The notes: generated by a model from the letters alone, not told the origin. A stretch of 64,000 bases of DNA from Gammaproteobacteria bacterium (GCA_012103475.1 WLWS01000002.1:186001-250000); one strand, 5' to 3'; shown: positions 7,912 through 16,583, numbered from the stretch's first letter. Translations and numbers: made by a program.

Positions 7912-9587
7912 TGCAACAGACCGAAGGTTATTAGATTTCCGCCTTTTGGAACATTTTTAAGTCTTTCGTCGCCGGCAAAACGCGAATATAGGCCACCGAT
8001 ACCACTGGCTATGGTGATGTATTGTTTACCTTCGTGTGACCAGCTAATTGGCTGTCCGACAATTCCTGAACCAGTCTGAAAAGACCACAATTCCTTACCA
8101 TCGTCTTTGTCGTAGGCGATAAATTCACCGGTATGAGTGCCGGTAAATATCAAACCACCAGCGGTACTCAACACAGCAGAGTAATTAGGTGTTAACTGGG
8201 GTACCTTCCAGCGGGCTTTACCGGTCAGAGGGTCGATAGCCTTTAAATAACCACGATAAGGTGTGTCCTTATCCCAGCTAAAGTCAAACTTCACGCCGAA
8301 ATAGGGAAGACCGGGGCGATATTTCACCTTCGTATACTTATAAGTGAAACCATAGTGATTGGTATTTACATAAGCTGTTTGTTTTGACGGGTCATAAGCC
8401 ATCGGAGACCAGTTTTTACCTCCCGTGCCGGCAGGCCACACAGTAACTTCCTCGCCAGTGCTCCGTAGCTTTTTCAGTAAGCTGGATTCTATCGGTTTAC
8501 CTTTCGCGTCGAGGCCTTCTGCCCAGTTCACTTTGACAAACTCATTGGCGGTAATAAACTCACCGTTTCGTCTATCGATGACGTAAAAGAAACCGTTTCG
8601 GCTGGCCTGCAAAATTACTTTTCTGGTTTCACCCTTAATTTTCAAATCTGTAATAATGAATTCATTGTTACCGTCATAATCGAAGGGATCGTTGGGTGAA
8701 AATTGAAAATGCCAGATCACTTCTCCACTAGCTGGTTTAATAGCCAGGACTGAGTTGGTATAGAGATTATCACCAACTCGAACACTTGGGTTATATGGCC
8801 CAGGGTTACCGACACCCCAATAAACCAAATCAAGTTCAGGATCGTATGAGCCGGTTAACCAGGTTGAACCACCACCTCTTTTCCATGTATCACCCGGCCA
8901 TGTGTCGTTGCCCACCTCGCCCGGCCCCGGGATAGTGTATCTACGCCAGATTCGTTTACCCGTTTGCGGGTCCCAACCATCAATAAAACAACGGGCACCG
9001 TAATCCCCGCCGGAGACACCCGAGATCAAGATACCATTGGCGACAAGCGGAGCAACGTTCATTGCCAGCCCAGTCCAGTCTTCTATATCTTCGAATGCAT
9101 CCGCCTGCCAGAGTAATTCTCCGTCCGACATATTATAGGCATACAGCTTGCCATCCATACCACCACGAAATATTTTATTGTCATATATTGCAGCGCCCCT
9201 ATTGGTAACGCCACAACAGGTGTATTTCAATGCTTCTTTGTCATACTCTATTTTCTGTTTCCATTTTTGTTTACCGTCTAAGGCATCTACTGCAATTGTG
9301 CTGTCGTGAGTTACGAAATATATGACACCATCGTAAACCATTGGAAAGGCCTGCTGACCGCGATCATCGTCAAGACTGTATATCCACTTTGGAGCCAGTG
9401 AAGAAACAGTCTTTTTGTTTATTTTCTGAAGAGTGCTATGACGTTGTTGCGAATAACCCATACCATAAACAACAACGTTATCACTTTCGTTTTCGTCGTT
9501 GAGTAATTCGCTTGTGCTAGGCCCTTGTGCAAAGGCAATGGAAAAAAACAGACTTAGCGCCAAAGAGGAGAGTAGTTGAGCGTTCAT
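7908..9587 (-). CDS. PQQ-dependent alcohol dehydrogenase, lanthanide-type active site
   Basis: Periplasmic quinoprotein of 559 aa with a signal peptide (about residues 1-20). The beta-propeller repeats carry the AxDxxTGxxxW pattern several times (for example DPLTGKARWKV). Adjacent Cys124-Cys125 (YTCCGV) form the disulfide ring next to PQQ. The catalytic base is Asp303, followed by Asp305 (DPFDYDGNNE); the second Asp is known as the lanthanide ligand in XoxF and PedH, whereas calcium enzymes have Ala or Ser there. The usual metal-binding Glu of the GGEYG motif appears to be Asp195 (GGDYG), which is unusual. No PQQ biosynthesis genes are in the window. The substrate is an alcohol or aldehyde of unknown type. 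Confidence 0.92.
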   Translation of the reverse strand: MNAQLLSSLALSLFFSIAFAQGPSTSELLNDENESDNVVVYGMGYSQQRHSTLQKINKKTVSSLAPKWIYSLDDDRGQQAFPMVYDGVIYFVTHDSTIAVDALDGKQKWKQKIEYDKEALKYTCCGVTNRGAAIYDNKIFRGGMDGKLYAYNMSDGELLWQADAFEDIEDWTGLAMNVAPLVANGILISGVSGGDYGARCFIDGWDPQTGKRIWRRYTIPGPGEVGNDTWPGDTWKRGGGSTWLTGSYDPELDLVYWGVGNPGPYNPSVRVGDNLYTNSVLAIKPASGEVIWHFQFSPNDPFDYDGNNEFIITDLKIKGETRKVILQASRNGFFYVIDRRNGEFITANEFVKVNWAEGLDAKGKPIESSLLKKLRSTGEEVTVWPAGTGGKNWSPMAYDPSKQTAYVNTNHYGFTYKYTKVKYRPGLPYFGVKFDFSWDKDTPYRGYLKAIDPLTGKARWKVPQLTPNYSAVLSTAGGLIFTGTHTGEFIAYDKDDGKELWSFQTGSGIVGQPISWSHEGKQYITIASGIGGLYSRFAGDERLKNVPKGGNLITFGLLQ

Positions 9588-9626
9588 ACTTAAGTTCTGA
9601 AATGATTATTTGAAGATGTGAGAAAC

Positions 9627-10298
9627 TTAATTAATTACCGCCATGATGGCTTTGTAAGATTGATCGAGATAATCGAGTATTATTTTTTCCATATTGTCCT
9701 CATCGGCGGCTTTTAAGCCTTCAACAATACGAGACTGACCACGGATGACTGTTTGACGCACACTCTTTATTTTCAATGTCAGTATGCCATGAAACAAAAT
9801 ATGGCCGGTAAATTCGTCGATGCTGTTTGCGAGAGGTTCATTGCCACAGAGATGAAAAAAAGTTCGTCGAAATTCTGCGTTATGCAAGTACGTCAGAGAT
9901 GAGTCTTCTTCGTCGATAAGATCCTCTTCTTTATGAATTAGATCTTCCAGTCGTTTGATATCGACGGGACTGCAATTCTTGACTGCCTTCCTTGCGGCCA
10001 TAGGTTCCAGTACACGGCGGATTTCAAAAATATCTTCTACCTGTTTTGTACTGGGAGAACTGAATACGTAAGCGCCACCGTGGCTCTGCTCGAGAATCCC
10101 CTGTTTTCTGAAAACATTAAGCGCATCTCTAACCGGGGTGCGAGATACACCCAGCGATACTGCTATTTCCTGCTCGGTGATTCGCTGACCTGAGACGAAG
10201 GTGCCTTTAAACAGCTCTTTGCGCAAAGAATCATATACCTGCTCCCTTAGCGGCAGGGGTTTAAGTATTTTTTTGAGACTTTTTTGTGATTGGGCCAT
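9627..10298 (-). CDS. GntR-family regulator, FCD subfamily
   Basis: A 223-aa repressor or activator. The winged helix is at about residues 20-80 with GQRITEQEIAVSLGVSRTPV, the classic GntR helix-turn-helix. The all-helical FCD ligand domain follows (about 88-215), starting with FEIRRVLEPMAARKAV. FCD domains bind organic acids, often with a metal held by Asp and His residues; candidates are in YLHNAEFRRTFFHLCGN. It lies between the PQQ dehydrogenase and an aminotransferase on the same strand, and probably controls this minus-strand group. The perfect palindrome at 11611-11631 upstream of the aminotransferase is a good candidate operator. Confidence 0.9.
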   Translation of the reverse strand: MAQSQKSLKKILKPLPLREQVYDSLRKELFKGTFVSGQRITEQEIAVSLGVSRTPVRDALNVFRKQGILEQSHGGAYVFSSPSTKQVEDIFEIRRVLEPMAARKAVKNCSPVDIKRLEDLIHKEEDLIDEEDSSLTYLHNAEFRRTFFHLCGNEPLANSIDEFTGHILFHGILTLKIKSVRQTVIRGQSRIVEGLKAADEDNMEKIILDYLDQSYKAIMAVIN

Positions 10299-10330
10299 TT
10301 ATAAAACAGAGCAGTAATTGAAATATAGGA

Positions 10331-11536
10331 CTAATTAGTGGCAGTAGCTTGTAAAGGTAGTTCCAGCGATTGTAGATAAGCTTCCATTCTATCCAGAGCT
10401 TCCTCGAGTCTTTCATAAGGCTCAGAGCCGAAGCAGATACGTAAATGGCCTTTACCCGCATTTCCATAGAAGCAGCCGGATTCAACAGCTACATGAGTAT
10501 GTTCGACAATATCCTGAGCCAATTTACTGGATTCGATACCCCAGGCACTGAAATCCGGAAAAGCATAAATTGTGGCTTGCGGAGTGTTGCAGGTAACCCC
10601 GGGCATGGCATTTAAACGGCTGACGATCAGATCTCTCCTTAGCTTATCGTCTGCAACCATTTCTTTTACACAATCCTGAGACCCGCTGACAGCGGCAATC
10701 GCACCCTCCTGAGCAAATATACAGGGATGAGTGGATTCATTCAGAGTGACTTTCAACATCTCGGAAATAAAATGTAGAGGTGCAGCAGCATAGCCAATTC
10801 TCCAGCCGTCCATCGCGTAACCTTTTGTGAAGGCACTGATTGTGATTGTCCGCTCTCTCATATCCGGCAAAGAGGCAATGCTTATGTGTTTATTGTCGTC
10901 ATATATGTTGAATTCATAAACTTCATCAGACAGAACATAGAGATCATGCTTAATTGCTATATCCCGAATTGCCAATAAATCCTTCTGGCTATACATGACA
11001 CCGGTGGGGTTGGATGGATTAACCAGGATAATCATTTTCGTGGCTGGACTTACGGCCTCGTCTAAGGCCTGAGCATCAAGGCTGAAGCCTCTGGCCTGAT
11101 CCAGTTTTACGGTGACAACTTTACCACCAAGCAATTCTATTTTTGAATTGTGCTGTGGATAAAAAGGATCCAGGACAATGACTTCGTCACCCTCGTCAAT
11201 CAAAGTCATCAGAGCCGAAAAGGCTGCCTGTGTCACACCATTAGTGACCAGTATTTCGTCGGCGCTGACATCAATCCGGTTTAATTCCCGATAACGTTGG
11301 GCAAGTGCATCGCGCAAGGCGAAGGTGCCGTTTAATTCGCCATAATGAACTATGCCCTTGTCCAGTGCAGTTTTTGCTGCCTCTTTAATATGCAGTGGGG
11401 TGTCAAAGGAAGGTCGACCTACTTCAAGATGAATGATATCGGCACTCGGATCCTGAGCTGCGATTCTGGCTGCCGTCTCATACATGCCAAAGTTCTTTTG
11501 CGCCTGACTTAGCATTCGTTTCGCTGGTGATTTCAT
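10331..11536 (-). CDS. Aminotransferase class I/II (PLP-dependent)
   Basis: A 401-aa fold-type I aminotransferase. The PLP-binding Lys is Lys238 (SAFTKGYAMDGWR). LVNPSNPTGVMYS (171-183) contains the conserved Asn-Pro pair. DEVYEF (204-209) provides the Asp and Tyr that contact PLP nitrogen and oxygen. The Arg that binds substrate carboxylate is in GHLRICFG near the C-terminus. It resembles aspartate/aromatic aminotransferase I-gamma enzymes. It is first in the minus-strand run that continues with the GntR regulator and PQQ dehydrogenase, with about 240 bp of upstream DNA holding a perfect palindrome. Specific amino donor unknown. Confidence 0.9.
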   Translation of the reverse strand: MKSPAKRMLSQAQKNFGMYETAARIAAQDPSADIIHLEVGRPSFDTPLHIKEAAKTALDKGIVHYGELNGTFALRDALAQRYRELNRIDVSADEILVTNGVTQAAFSALMTLIDEGDEVIVLDPFYPQHNSKIELLGGKVVTVKLDQARGFSLDAQALDEAVSPATKMIILVNPSNPTGVMYSQKDLLAIRDIAIKHDLYVLSDEVYEFNIYDDNKHISIASLPDMRERTITISAFTKGYAMDGWRIGYAAAPLHFISEMLKVTLNESTHPCIFAQEGAIAAVSGSQDCVKEMVADDKLRRDLIVSRLNAMPGVTCNTPQATIYAFPDFSAWGIESSKLAQDIVEHTHVAVESGCFYGNAGKGHLRICFGSEPYERLEEALDRMEAYLQSLELPLQATATN

Positions 11537-11610
11537 AATTTTATCTCGTTCCCGCCTGCTGATTTGATACGACTCTAAATAGCTGTTTCAATAGGGTAAA
11601 CTGAACTGTA

Positions 11611-11631
11611 CTTAGTATACAGTATACTAAG
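11611..11631. promoter_or_regulatory. Perfect 21-bp palindrome, candidate GntR operator
   Basis: CTTAGTATAC, a single central A, then GTATACTAAG: two exact 10-base arms. It lies 75 bp upstream of the aminotransferase start and contains TATACT -10-like hexamers on both strands. FCD-type GntR proteins generally bind short palindromes of this kind, and such a regulator is encoded just downstream. The pairing of regulator and site is inference. Confidence 0.65.
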
Positions 11632-11776
11632 ATTTGATCATCTAGCTCATTTATTGCAATCGTAGAAAAGCTGGATAAATATATATTTATCAGTAGTTTA
11701 AAGAAATAATTCTGAGAACAATTCAGCTGAAATAGTGAAAAACGAGATCCATACCGGGGAATAAAGGTAGAAAGGC

Positions 11777-12322
11777 TTAGTCAGCCTTGATTTCAAACAG
11801 CTCAAAACTAAGCGCTCCCGGGCCCTGTACGAATAAAATTCGATACTTGCTGGAGCCGGTAGTGATATAGCCCTGAGAAAAATTTGGGGGTGCCTGTGCC
11901 AGTATTCTATAGCCTTTGGTTCGTAGTCGCTTTTCAAGCACAGCGACATCATTAACCTGAATAGAAATATGGGCAATTCCAGCCACGCGACCCAGAGGAT
12001 GTAAGTCAAATTCTTCATGTGCGACTACCCGCGACGGATCTGAGAGTAATTCAATCAACTGCCCACGAGAATCACTGATTATCAACCTCTCTCCGCCGTC
12101 TGGACGATTACTTCGAGTGACAATGTCGAAGCTCAGAATTTCTTTCAGAAAGGCCAGCATTTCATCAACATCTTCGACCCACAAACCAACGTGAAATATA
12201 CTGTCACTGGCATTTTTACGATTTTCCAGCAAGCTTGATTCATCACCGGCTCTACTGGTAAATGGGGAAGAGCAGATTAGTATGAAGAGAAAAAGTGTTA
12301 ACGGACGAGTCATTTTCATCAT
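11777..12322 (-). CDS. Exported VOC (glyoxalase/dioxygenase fold) protein
   Basis: A 181-aa protein with a signal peptide (about residues 1-25, ending SRAG), so it is probably periplasmic, which is uncommon for this fold. Two beta-alpha-beta-beta-beta modules are visible. The four expected metal-ligand positions are filled: His in IFHVGLWVED, Glu in QLIELLSD, His in IAHISIQVND and Glu in SFELFEIK. The family includes glyoxalase I, epimerases and extradiol dioxygenases; the reaction cannot be named. It is divergent from the exported cupin gene 39 bp away, and the two may share a control region. Confidence 0.82.
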   Translation of the reverse strand: MMKMTRPLTLFLFILICSSPFTSRAGDESSLLENRKNASDSIFHVGLWVEDVDEMLAFLKEILSFDIVTRSNRPDGGERLIISDSRGQLIELLSDPSRVVAHEEFDLHPLGRVAGIAHISIQVNDVAVLEKRLRTKGYRILAQAPPNFSQGYITTGSSKYRILFVQGPGALSFELFEIKAD

Positions 12323-12361
12323 ATGATTAGAGCATAATCGAATTGCAGAGGATATCCCAAA

Positions 12362-13060
12362 ATGTTGAATCAGCCACAGAAGCTTTCCCTACTGAAATTC
12401 AAAATAAGCGGACTGTTTTTGTTCCTCTGGGCAAATACATTGTTTGCAGAGGAATGGGTGCCTGTCTACGAAGAGCCCCGTCACAGGCTGGTATTTGAGA
12501 ATGATGAAACATACATTCTCAATGTTAAACTGGAACCGGACTATGTCAGTCTCTATCACCAACACAAGGCCGATATCCTTTATGTCACTATTGGTGGCAC
12601 CACCGTCTGGGCAGAGCCGCTTGGTGGTAAGAGGAGACAGGCAACAGTAGATAAAGGGGACTTGCGCTTCAGCTCTGACAATCATCCCTTGCCGCATATT
12701 CATAGAGTAGGAAATATCGGCCAGACACCTTTTCATGTAATTGGAGTTGCTAGAAAAAGTGCTGTAACAAAAGGTGGGACGCCGATAGAAGGAGACACCA
12801 GCGGAATGGAAATGGCAATGGAAAAAGATCATGCCAGCGTTTATCGCATTAAGCTGGCACCGGGAGAGAAGAGTGGTCTGCATAGTCATAATCTTCCCTA
12901 TGCTCGAGTGTTCATGTCTGATGGAGAAATCAAAGATCAAAAAGGTAAGAGTTCAGTGGTGAGTGCTGCAGATTACCTTTGGTTAGAAAAGGAAGGTATG
13001 CATAGCTATGAAAACGCAGGTGAAAGCGAACTGGAAATTATTGAGGTGCAGTGGCGTTAA
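12362..13060 (+). CDS. Exported bicupin-like protein
   Basis: A 232-aa protein with a signal peptide (about residues 1-29, ending LFAEE). It has two cupin-like halves. The first carries LYHQHKADILYVTIGG with a His-x-His pair, and a later PHIHRVGN. The second carries LHSHNLPYARVFMSDG and a later HSYENAG. These His/Glu positions match cupin metal-binding motifs. Cupins hold Fe, Mn, Zn or Ni and act as dioxygenases, isomerases or sensors, so no reaction can be assigned. It ends 9 bp before the convergent DUF3604 gene. Together with the exported VOC gene it suggests a small periplasmic metalloprotein locus. Confidence 0.78.
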   Translation: MLNQPQKLSLLKFKISGLFLFLWANTLFAEEWVPVYEEPRHRLVFENDETYILNVKLEPDYVSLYHQHKADILYVTIGGTTVWAEPLGGKRRQATVDKGDLRFSSDNHPLPHIHRVGNIGQTPFHVIGVARKSAVTKGGTPIEGDTSGMEMAMEKDHASVYRIKLAPGEKSGLHSHNLPYARVFMSDGEIKDQKGKSSVVSAADYLWLEKEGMHSYENAGESELEIIEVQWR

Positions 13061-13069
13061 CAGGAATAT

Positions 13070-15088
13070 TCATAATGTGCCTGGAGCAGACGGTCGATAC
13101 CAGATAGGAGAAGTCCAGGCACGTTCCTGAATATATCTGCGTGCGTTGTTATCGCATTCGACTGGTCGAGCATTTTCTTCAAGCGCGAGGCATTGGGCAT
13201 AACTCCAACGTTTGCTTGGAATTTCAACCACTCGCAGGTAGTAATAGGCAGGTTCTTCCGGCTTGAAATTCTCGTCGCTGTAGAGGTGGCATAAACTATC
13301 AAAACCTTTAGCGGCAAGTTTTGAACCATTTAAATTCGCGCTGTCCAGATTTCCGCCGACATTAATAATTTTATTGTGAGATACGCCGTCATTGTCTATC
13401 CAGCCTTTTACCAGCTGTAAGCCTTGCAAGCTATTTCCTTCAGGGTCTTTGAGTGCGGCCAATATAAATTTGGGTTTAATTCCGCTCCGCCCCGGACGGC
13501 TTAGTTCACCTCCCATTGCTGTACCAAGCTGGTAGGCTTGTTCAATGAAATCCTTTCGCTGACAAATATTTTCCTCGAATGACCAGGCACCAAAAAATCT
13601 CGGTTGAATTCGTGGTCCTGAAGTGCCAAATGTTTCACGCCGTTTTAGTGCGGCAAAAATCGCTTCACGTGAGTTTTCCTCTGCCCAGACACCGGCAAGT
13701 CCTCCTGCATTACCGTCCAGTCGATAGGGGAGACCGACTTTTTTCTGCAGGCGTTGTTTCAGACTGGACTCTCTTCCAACGTGTCCACGCCAGCTTTGCT
13801 CATCGACTGCACCGGGAGTGGATTCATGGGTATCAGTGCTGGCTATCACGCCGAGTTGAAGCGGATTAACGCCGAGTCTTTGCTGCTCTTCAAGACCGGT
13901 CAACAAAGCTCCACGTAAGAAATCATTTTTTGAAATGCAGCCGGTGTTGATCATGCCACCATAACCGGTCGAGTCAGTACACTCCTGATTGAGAAGTTTT
14001 GTATCAAGGATAATGGTTGTGCTGGCGATTTTTCTGACTTGTTCAAATTCGCAAAGAGGATCGAAATCGGAGGTGATGGATTGCAGGCCGTTAATACATT
14101 CTGATTGCCCCTTATGCTGAAAAATTTCAAGCAGAGGCTCAGAGCGATAGCGTAAGGCCGCCAGATTTTTTTCCTGTTCATTACTGTTTAATCCAGAATA
14201 GTCAGGAGTAAGCAGAATGCCATTGCTCAGATTAGGGTTGTGTGGAATGGCTAAAAAATCGCACTGCTCAATATCATTGAGGCAATGTCTTTCAAGCTGT
14301 TTCCATAAGTCCCTGTCGCGTGGTGCATGCAGATAGGAAACAGGCTCAACGGGAACGTGTTCATTTTTGAAAATTACATTTCTGTGATAATTGCTCCCGC
14401 TTTTTACACCTGAGTATTCATAACCTATAAAACTGGTAAAACGACATTCTGGACTACGGTCGTATGCGGACTCTGCGGCATCCTTAATGATTTGCCAGGC
14501 ATGTGCTTTAGCTTCTTCACAAAGTTCGCCCTGCGCTCCGCAAAGCTCATGGTTAGGAACAGGATCTTCACTTTCGAACAATATTTTCAGGGCATGAGTC
14601 ACCCGCTCAACCCGGCTTCCGTGTTTACTTGCTTCAAAAGTATCCTTAAGAATCTGAAAACCAGCTCCGCTGCCTTTTGTGACACTTTCACAGTGAGTCA
14701 ATAATGTTTCATCGCGTTGTGAAGCTTTGCACTTTTGCAAATCAGCCAGATATTCAGCATGATCGGTGACAGCTGCAAAATCGAGTGGACGATCAATTTG
14801 TATGCTTGAATCGTGAAAGGCAATCCGCTCTCCGCGCGCAAAGGCGTAAGCATCAGTCGGCGTCGTTCTGACATCTTGTTGGTATGCATCGAGAGATAAG
14901 GCGGTATGTACATGTAAATCGCCAAATAAGGCTATACCATTCGATTCATAGTGATGACAGCGAGGCTTAAACGACGACAAGTCGGCTGCTTGGGTAAACA
15001 CTGGAATCGGGTCTACCTGAGCATCCTGTTCACAGCTAGTTGTTAGTAAAAAGAGAAGAAGAATCGTCGCTCTATAAAGGTAATTCAA
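13070..15088 (-). CDS. DUF3604 lipoprotein, PHP-like predicted metallohydrolase
   Basis: A 672-aa protein. The N-terminus is a lipoprotein signal ending LLTTSCEQD, with Cys19 the predicted lipidated residue. The body matches DUF3604. It opens with LFGDLHVHTALSLDAY and AVTDHAEYLADL, the His-rich motifs shared with PHP-type phosphoesterases, and IASTDTHESTPGAVDE and FGTSGPRIQPRFFG come later. Metal-dependent hydrolysis is expected, but no reaction is known to me for the family. It lies 9 bp downstream of the MarR-like gene, on the same strand as the racemase-like gene, so the three may be co-transcribed. Confidence 0.88.
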   Translation of the reverse strand: MNYLYRATILLLFLLTTSCEQDAQVDPIPVFTQAADLSSFKPRCHHYESNGIALFGDLHVHTALSLDAYQQDVRTTPTDAYAFARGERIAFHDSSIQIDRPLDFAAVTDHAEYLADLQKCKASQRDETLLTHCESVTKGSGAGFQILKDTFEASKHGSRVERVTHALKILFESEDPVPNHELCGAQGELCEEAKAHAWQIIKDAAESAYDRSPECRFTSFIGYEYSGVKSGSNYHRNVIFKNEHVPVEPVSYLHAPRDRDLWKQLERHCLNDIEQCDFLAIPHNPNLSNGILLTPDYSGLNSNEQEKNLAALRYRSEPLLEIFQHKGQSECINGLQSITSDFDPLCEFEQVRKIASTTIILDTKLLNQECTDSTGYGGMINTGCISKNDFLRGALLTGLEEQQRLGVNPLQLGVIASTDTHESTPGAVDEQSWRGHVGRESSLKQRLQKKVGLPYRLDGNAGGLAGVWAEENSREAIFAALKRRETFGTSGPRIQPRFFGAWSFEENICQRKDFIEQAYQLGTAMGGELSRPGRSGIKPKFILAALKDPEGNSLQGLQLVKGWIDNDGVSHNKIINVGGNLDSANLNGSKLAAKGFDSLCHLYSDENFKPEEPAYYYLRVVEIPSKRWSYAQCLALEENARPVECDNNARRYIQERAWTSPIWYRPSAPGTL

Positions 15089-15097
15089 CTAAGCACT

Positions 15098-15661
15098 CTA
15101 TTTCTGTGTTTCTATGGGACTATAGGATGCGGATATACGGGCAGCCTCATCATAAAGCCCGGTCAGCAGACTGATTATTTGGGTGGATTCCCTAAGCTTG
15201 GCGTCGACATTTTCAATATTCTTAGATTGTTCCGTCAATATTTTTCGACGTGCGGCGGCGTAATTGTCAGTCAGGGTTTTACCTTTCTCTGTAACCGAGA
15301 AAGCAGCAGTCTTACTGCCCGCTTCACTGACTTTGCAACAGAGCTCCATTTTCACCAGTTTTCGCAGGCAGTACTGAATATTTGGAATATCATCGCGGTT
15401 TAATTGACGGGCGATGCTGGCGGCGGTTTTGGGTCGATCCTGCATACGAATGACGTGCATGATAATGATCTCTATATAACTCAATTCAGATAGACCGGTA
15501 ATATCGGCTAACTGAGTAATCCAACGTTCAAACGCCTGTTGCCAGCGCAGAATACTCCACTCAAAATCGGTTGACATGGCTTCGTGATCGCTGCGAGCCA
15601 GATGCCATGCACGGTAGTGCGCGTCCTCAACTTGTTCGTGGTTGCTGTTTTTTTGTTTCAT
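15098..15661 (-). CDS. MarR-like winged-helix regulator
   Basis: A 187-aa transcription regulator. The winged helix spans about residues 55-130: PKTAASIARQLNRDDIPNIQ is the helix-turn-helix, and KTAAFSVTEKGKTLTDNY gives the wing. It belongs to the larger MarR-type proteins that often accompany hydantoin racemase-like and hydantoinase genes. It lies 48 bp downstream of the racemase-like gene. The likely target is the divergent region 16457-16583, which carries an inverted repeat, but this is inference. Confidence 0.82.
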   Translation of the reverse strand: MKQKNSNHEQVEDAHYRAWHLARSDHEAMSTDFEWSILRWQQAFERWITQLADITGLSELSYIEIIIMHVIRMQDRPKTAASIARQLNRDDIPNIQYCLRKLVKMELCCKVSEAGSKTAAFSVTEKGKTLTDNYAAARRKILTEQSKNIENVDAKLRESTQIISLLTGLYDEAARISASYSPIETQK

Positions 15662-15709
15662 TTGGTTTCCATTATTTATCTGTGGAGTGTCTTCGCTTAG
15701 GGTTGTTGA

Positions 15710-16456
15710 TTAGCTACTTGCAGGAAAAAGATTCTCATCCTGCAAGATTTCCGGGTTCGGATAGGCCTGCTTCGAATGGCTGAGATTAAGTTTAAGAATC
15801 ATTTCACATAGTTTATAAGCAACAACCCCTGGATTGATGACAGGCACGGGCAAGTTATCCTGCAGGTGCTTGTGAGACTGGTGCATGGTGGTAGAACCAA
15901 GTATCAGGACACTGGCGCCGTCTTCTTCAATAGCCAGACGACCGGCTGCTTCAAGCTTGGCAAAAACAATGTCTTCTTTACCTTCCAGTAATTCCTGTAC
16001 GTCGGGTCGGGTATTTATGTGTCTGATTGAAGCACAGCGATGTTCGAGCCCATATTCGTTTAATGTTTTCTTATAGAGTGGTAACCAGGGTTCCCACATC
16101 GTCAGGATGGAAAATTTATGACCCAGCGTGCAGGCAATGTGAAATGCCGACTGGCCTGGTGCGATAACCGGAATACTTAATCTGGCGCGGAGGGCGTTGA
16201 GTCCGGAGTCGCTGACTGTATTAATACAAACGGCATCAAACCCTTCTTCTTCGGCTTTCATTCCGGCTTCAACAATAATGCCGTCCATGATGAACATGTC
16301 ATAATAGGTGTTCGCCAGAGTCATTAATCTTTTTGAGCCGACAAACTCGACTTCGAAACTTGAGTCTATAAATTCTGCCGGAATCTGCGACTCAATTAGC
16401 TCTCGGGTGTGCTCGTTCATAGGAACTGGAAAAATAACCTTGATACGCTTGCTCAT
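15710..16456 (-). CDS. Asp/Glu/hydantoin racemase-fold protein lacking both catalytic Cys
   Basis: A 248-aa member of the Asp/Glu racemase superfamily, close in layout to hydantoin racemases. Those enzymes use two cysteines, in motifs like NCFGDPGL and LGCAGM. Here the corresponding segments read INTVSDSGLNA and LGSTTMHQS, so Thr and Ser stand in the cysteine positions. One Cys two residues upstream (VCINT) does not align with the catalytic one. A classical two-base racemase reaction is therefore unlikely; isomerase, decarboxylase-like or binding roles are possible. The gene is divergent from hyuA (127 bp), supporting a shared pathway. Confidence 0.82.
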   Translation of the reverse strand: MSKRIKVIFPVPMNEHTRELIESQIPAEFIDSSFEVEFVGSKRLMTLANTYYDMFIMDGIIVEAGMKAEEEGFDAVCINTVSDSGLNALRARLSIPVIAPGQSAFHIACTLGHKFSILTMWEPWLPLYKKTLNEYGLEHRCASIRHINTRPDVQELLEGKEDIVFAKLEAAGRLAIEEDGASVLILGSTTMHQSHKHLQDNLPVPVINPGVVAYKLCEMILKLNLSHSKQAYPNPEILQDENLFPASS

Positions 16457-16539
16457 AGTTGACTCTCCGATTAGCGGTTTGTGCCAGACAAATCAAATTT
16501 CCATTGAATTTCTATTGAAACTATACATAATAGCATGGC

Positions 16540-16556
16540 TGTTATCTAATATAACA
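16540..16556. promoter_or_regulatory. Inverted repeat in the racemase-hyuA divergent region
   Basis: TGTTAT, five bases, then ATAACA, about 28 bp before the hyuA start. It lies between the divergent racemase-like and hyuA genes, where a shared operator is expected. The MarR-like protein encoded at 15098-15661 is the nearest candidate to bind it. A TATACT sequence follows at 16560-16565, but it is too close to the ATG to be called a -10 with confidence. Confidence 0.4.
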
Positions 16557-16583
16557 AACTATACTGGTGAGCGGAGGGCTTGA

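Noticed and set aside
12389..12940. Minus-strand open frame (183 codons) opposite the cupin gene
   Set aside because: The plus-strand cupin has a signal peptide and metal motifs; the antisense frame shows no family pattern.
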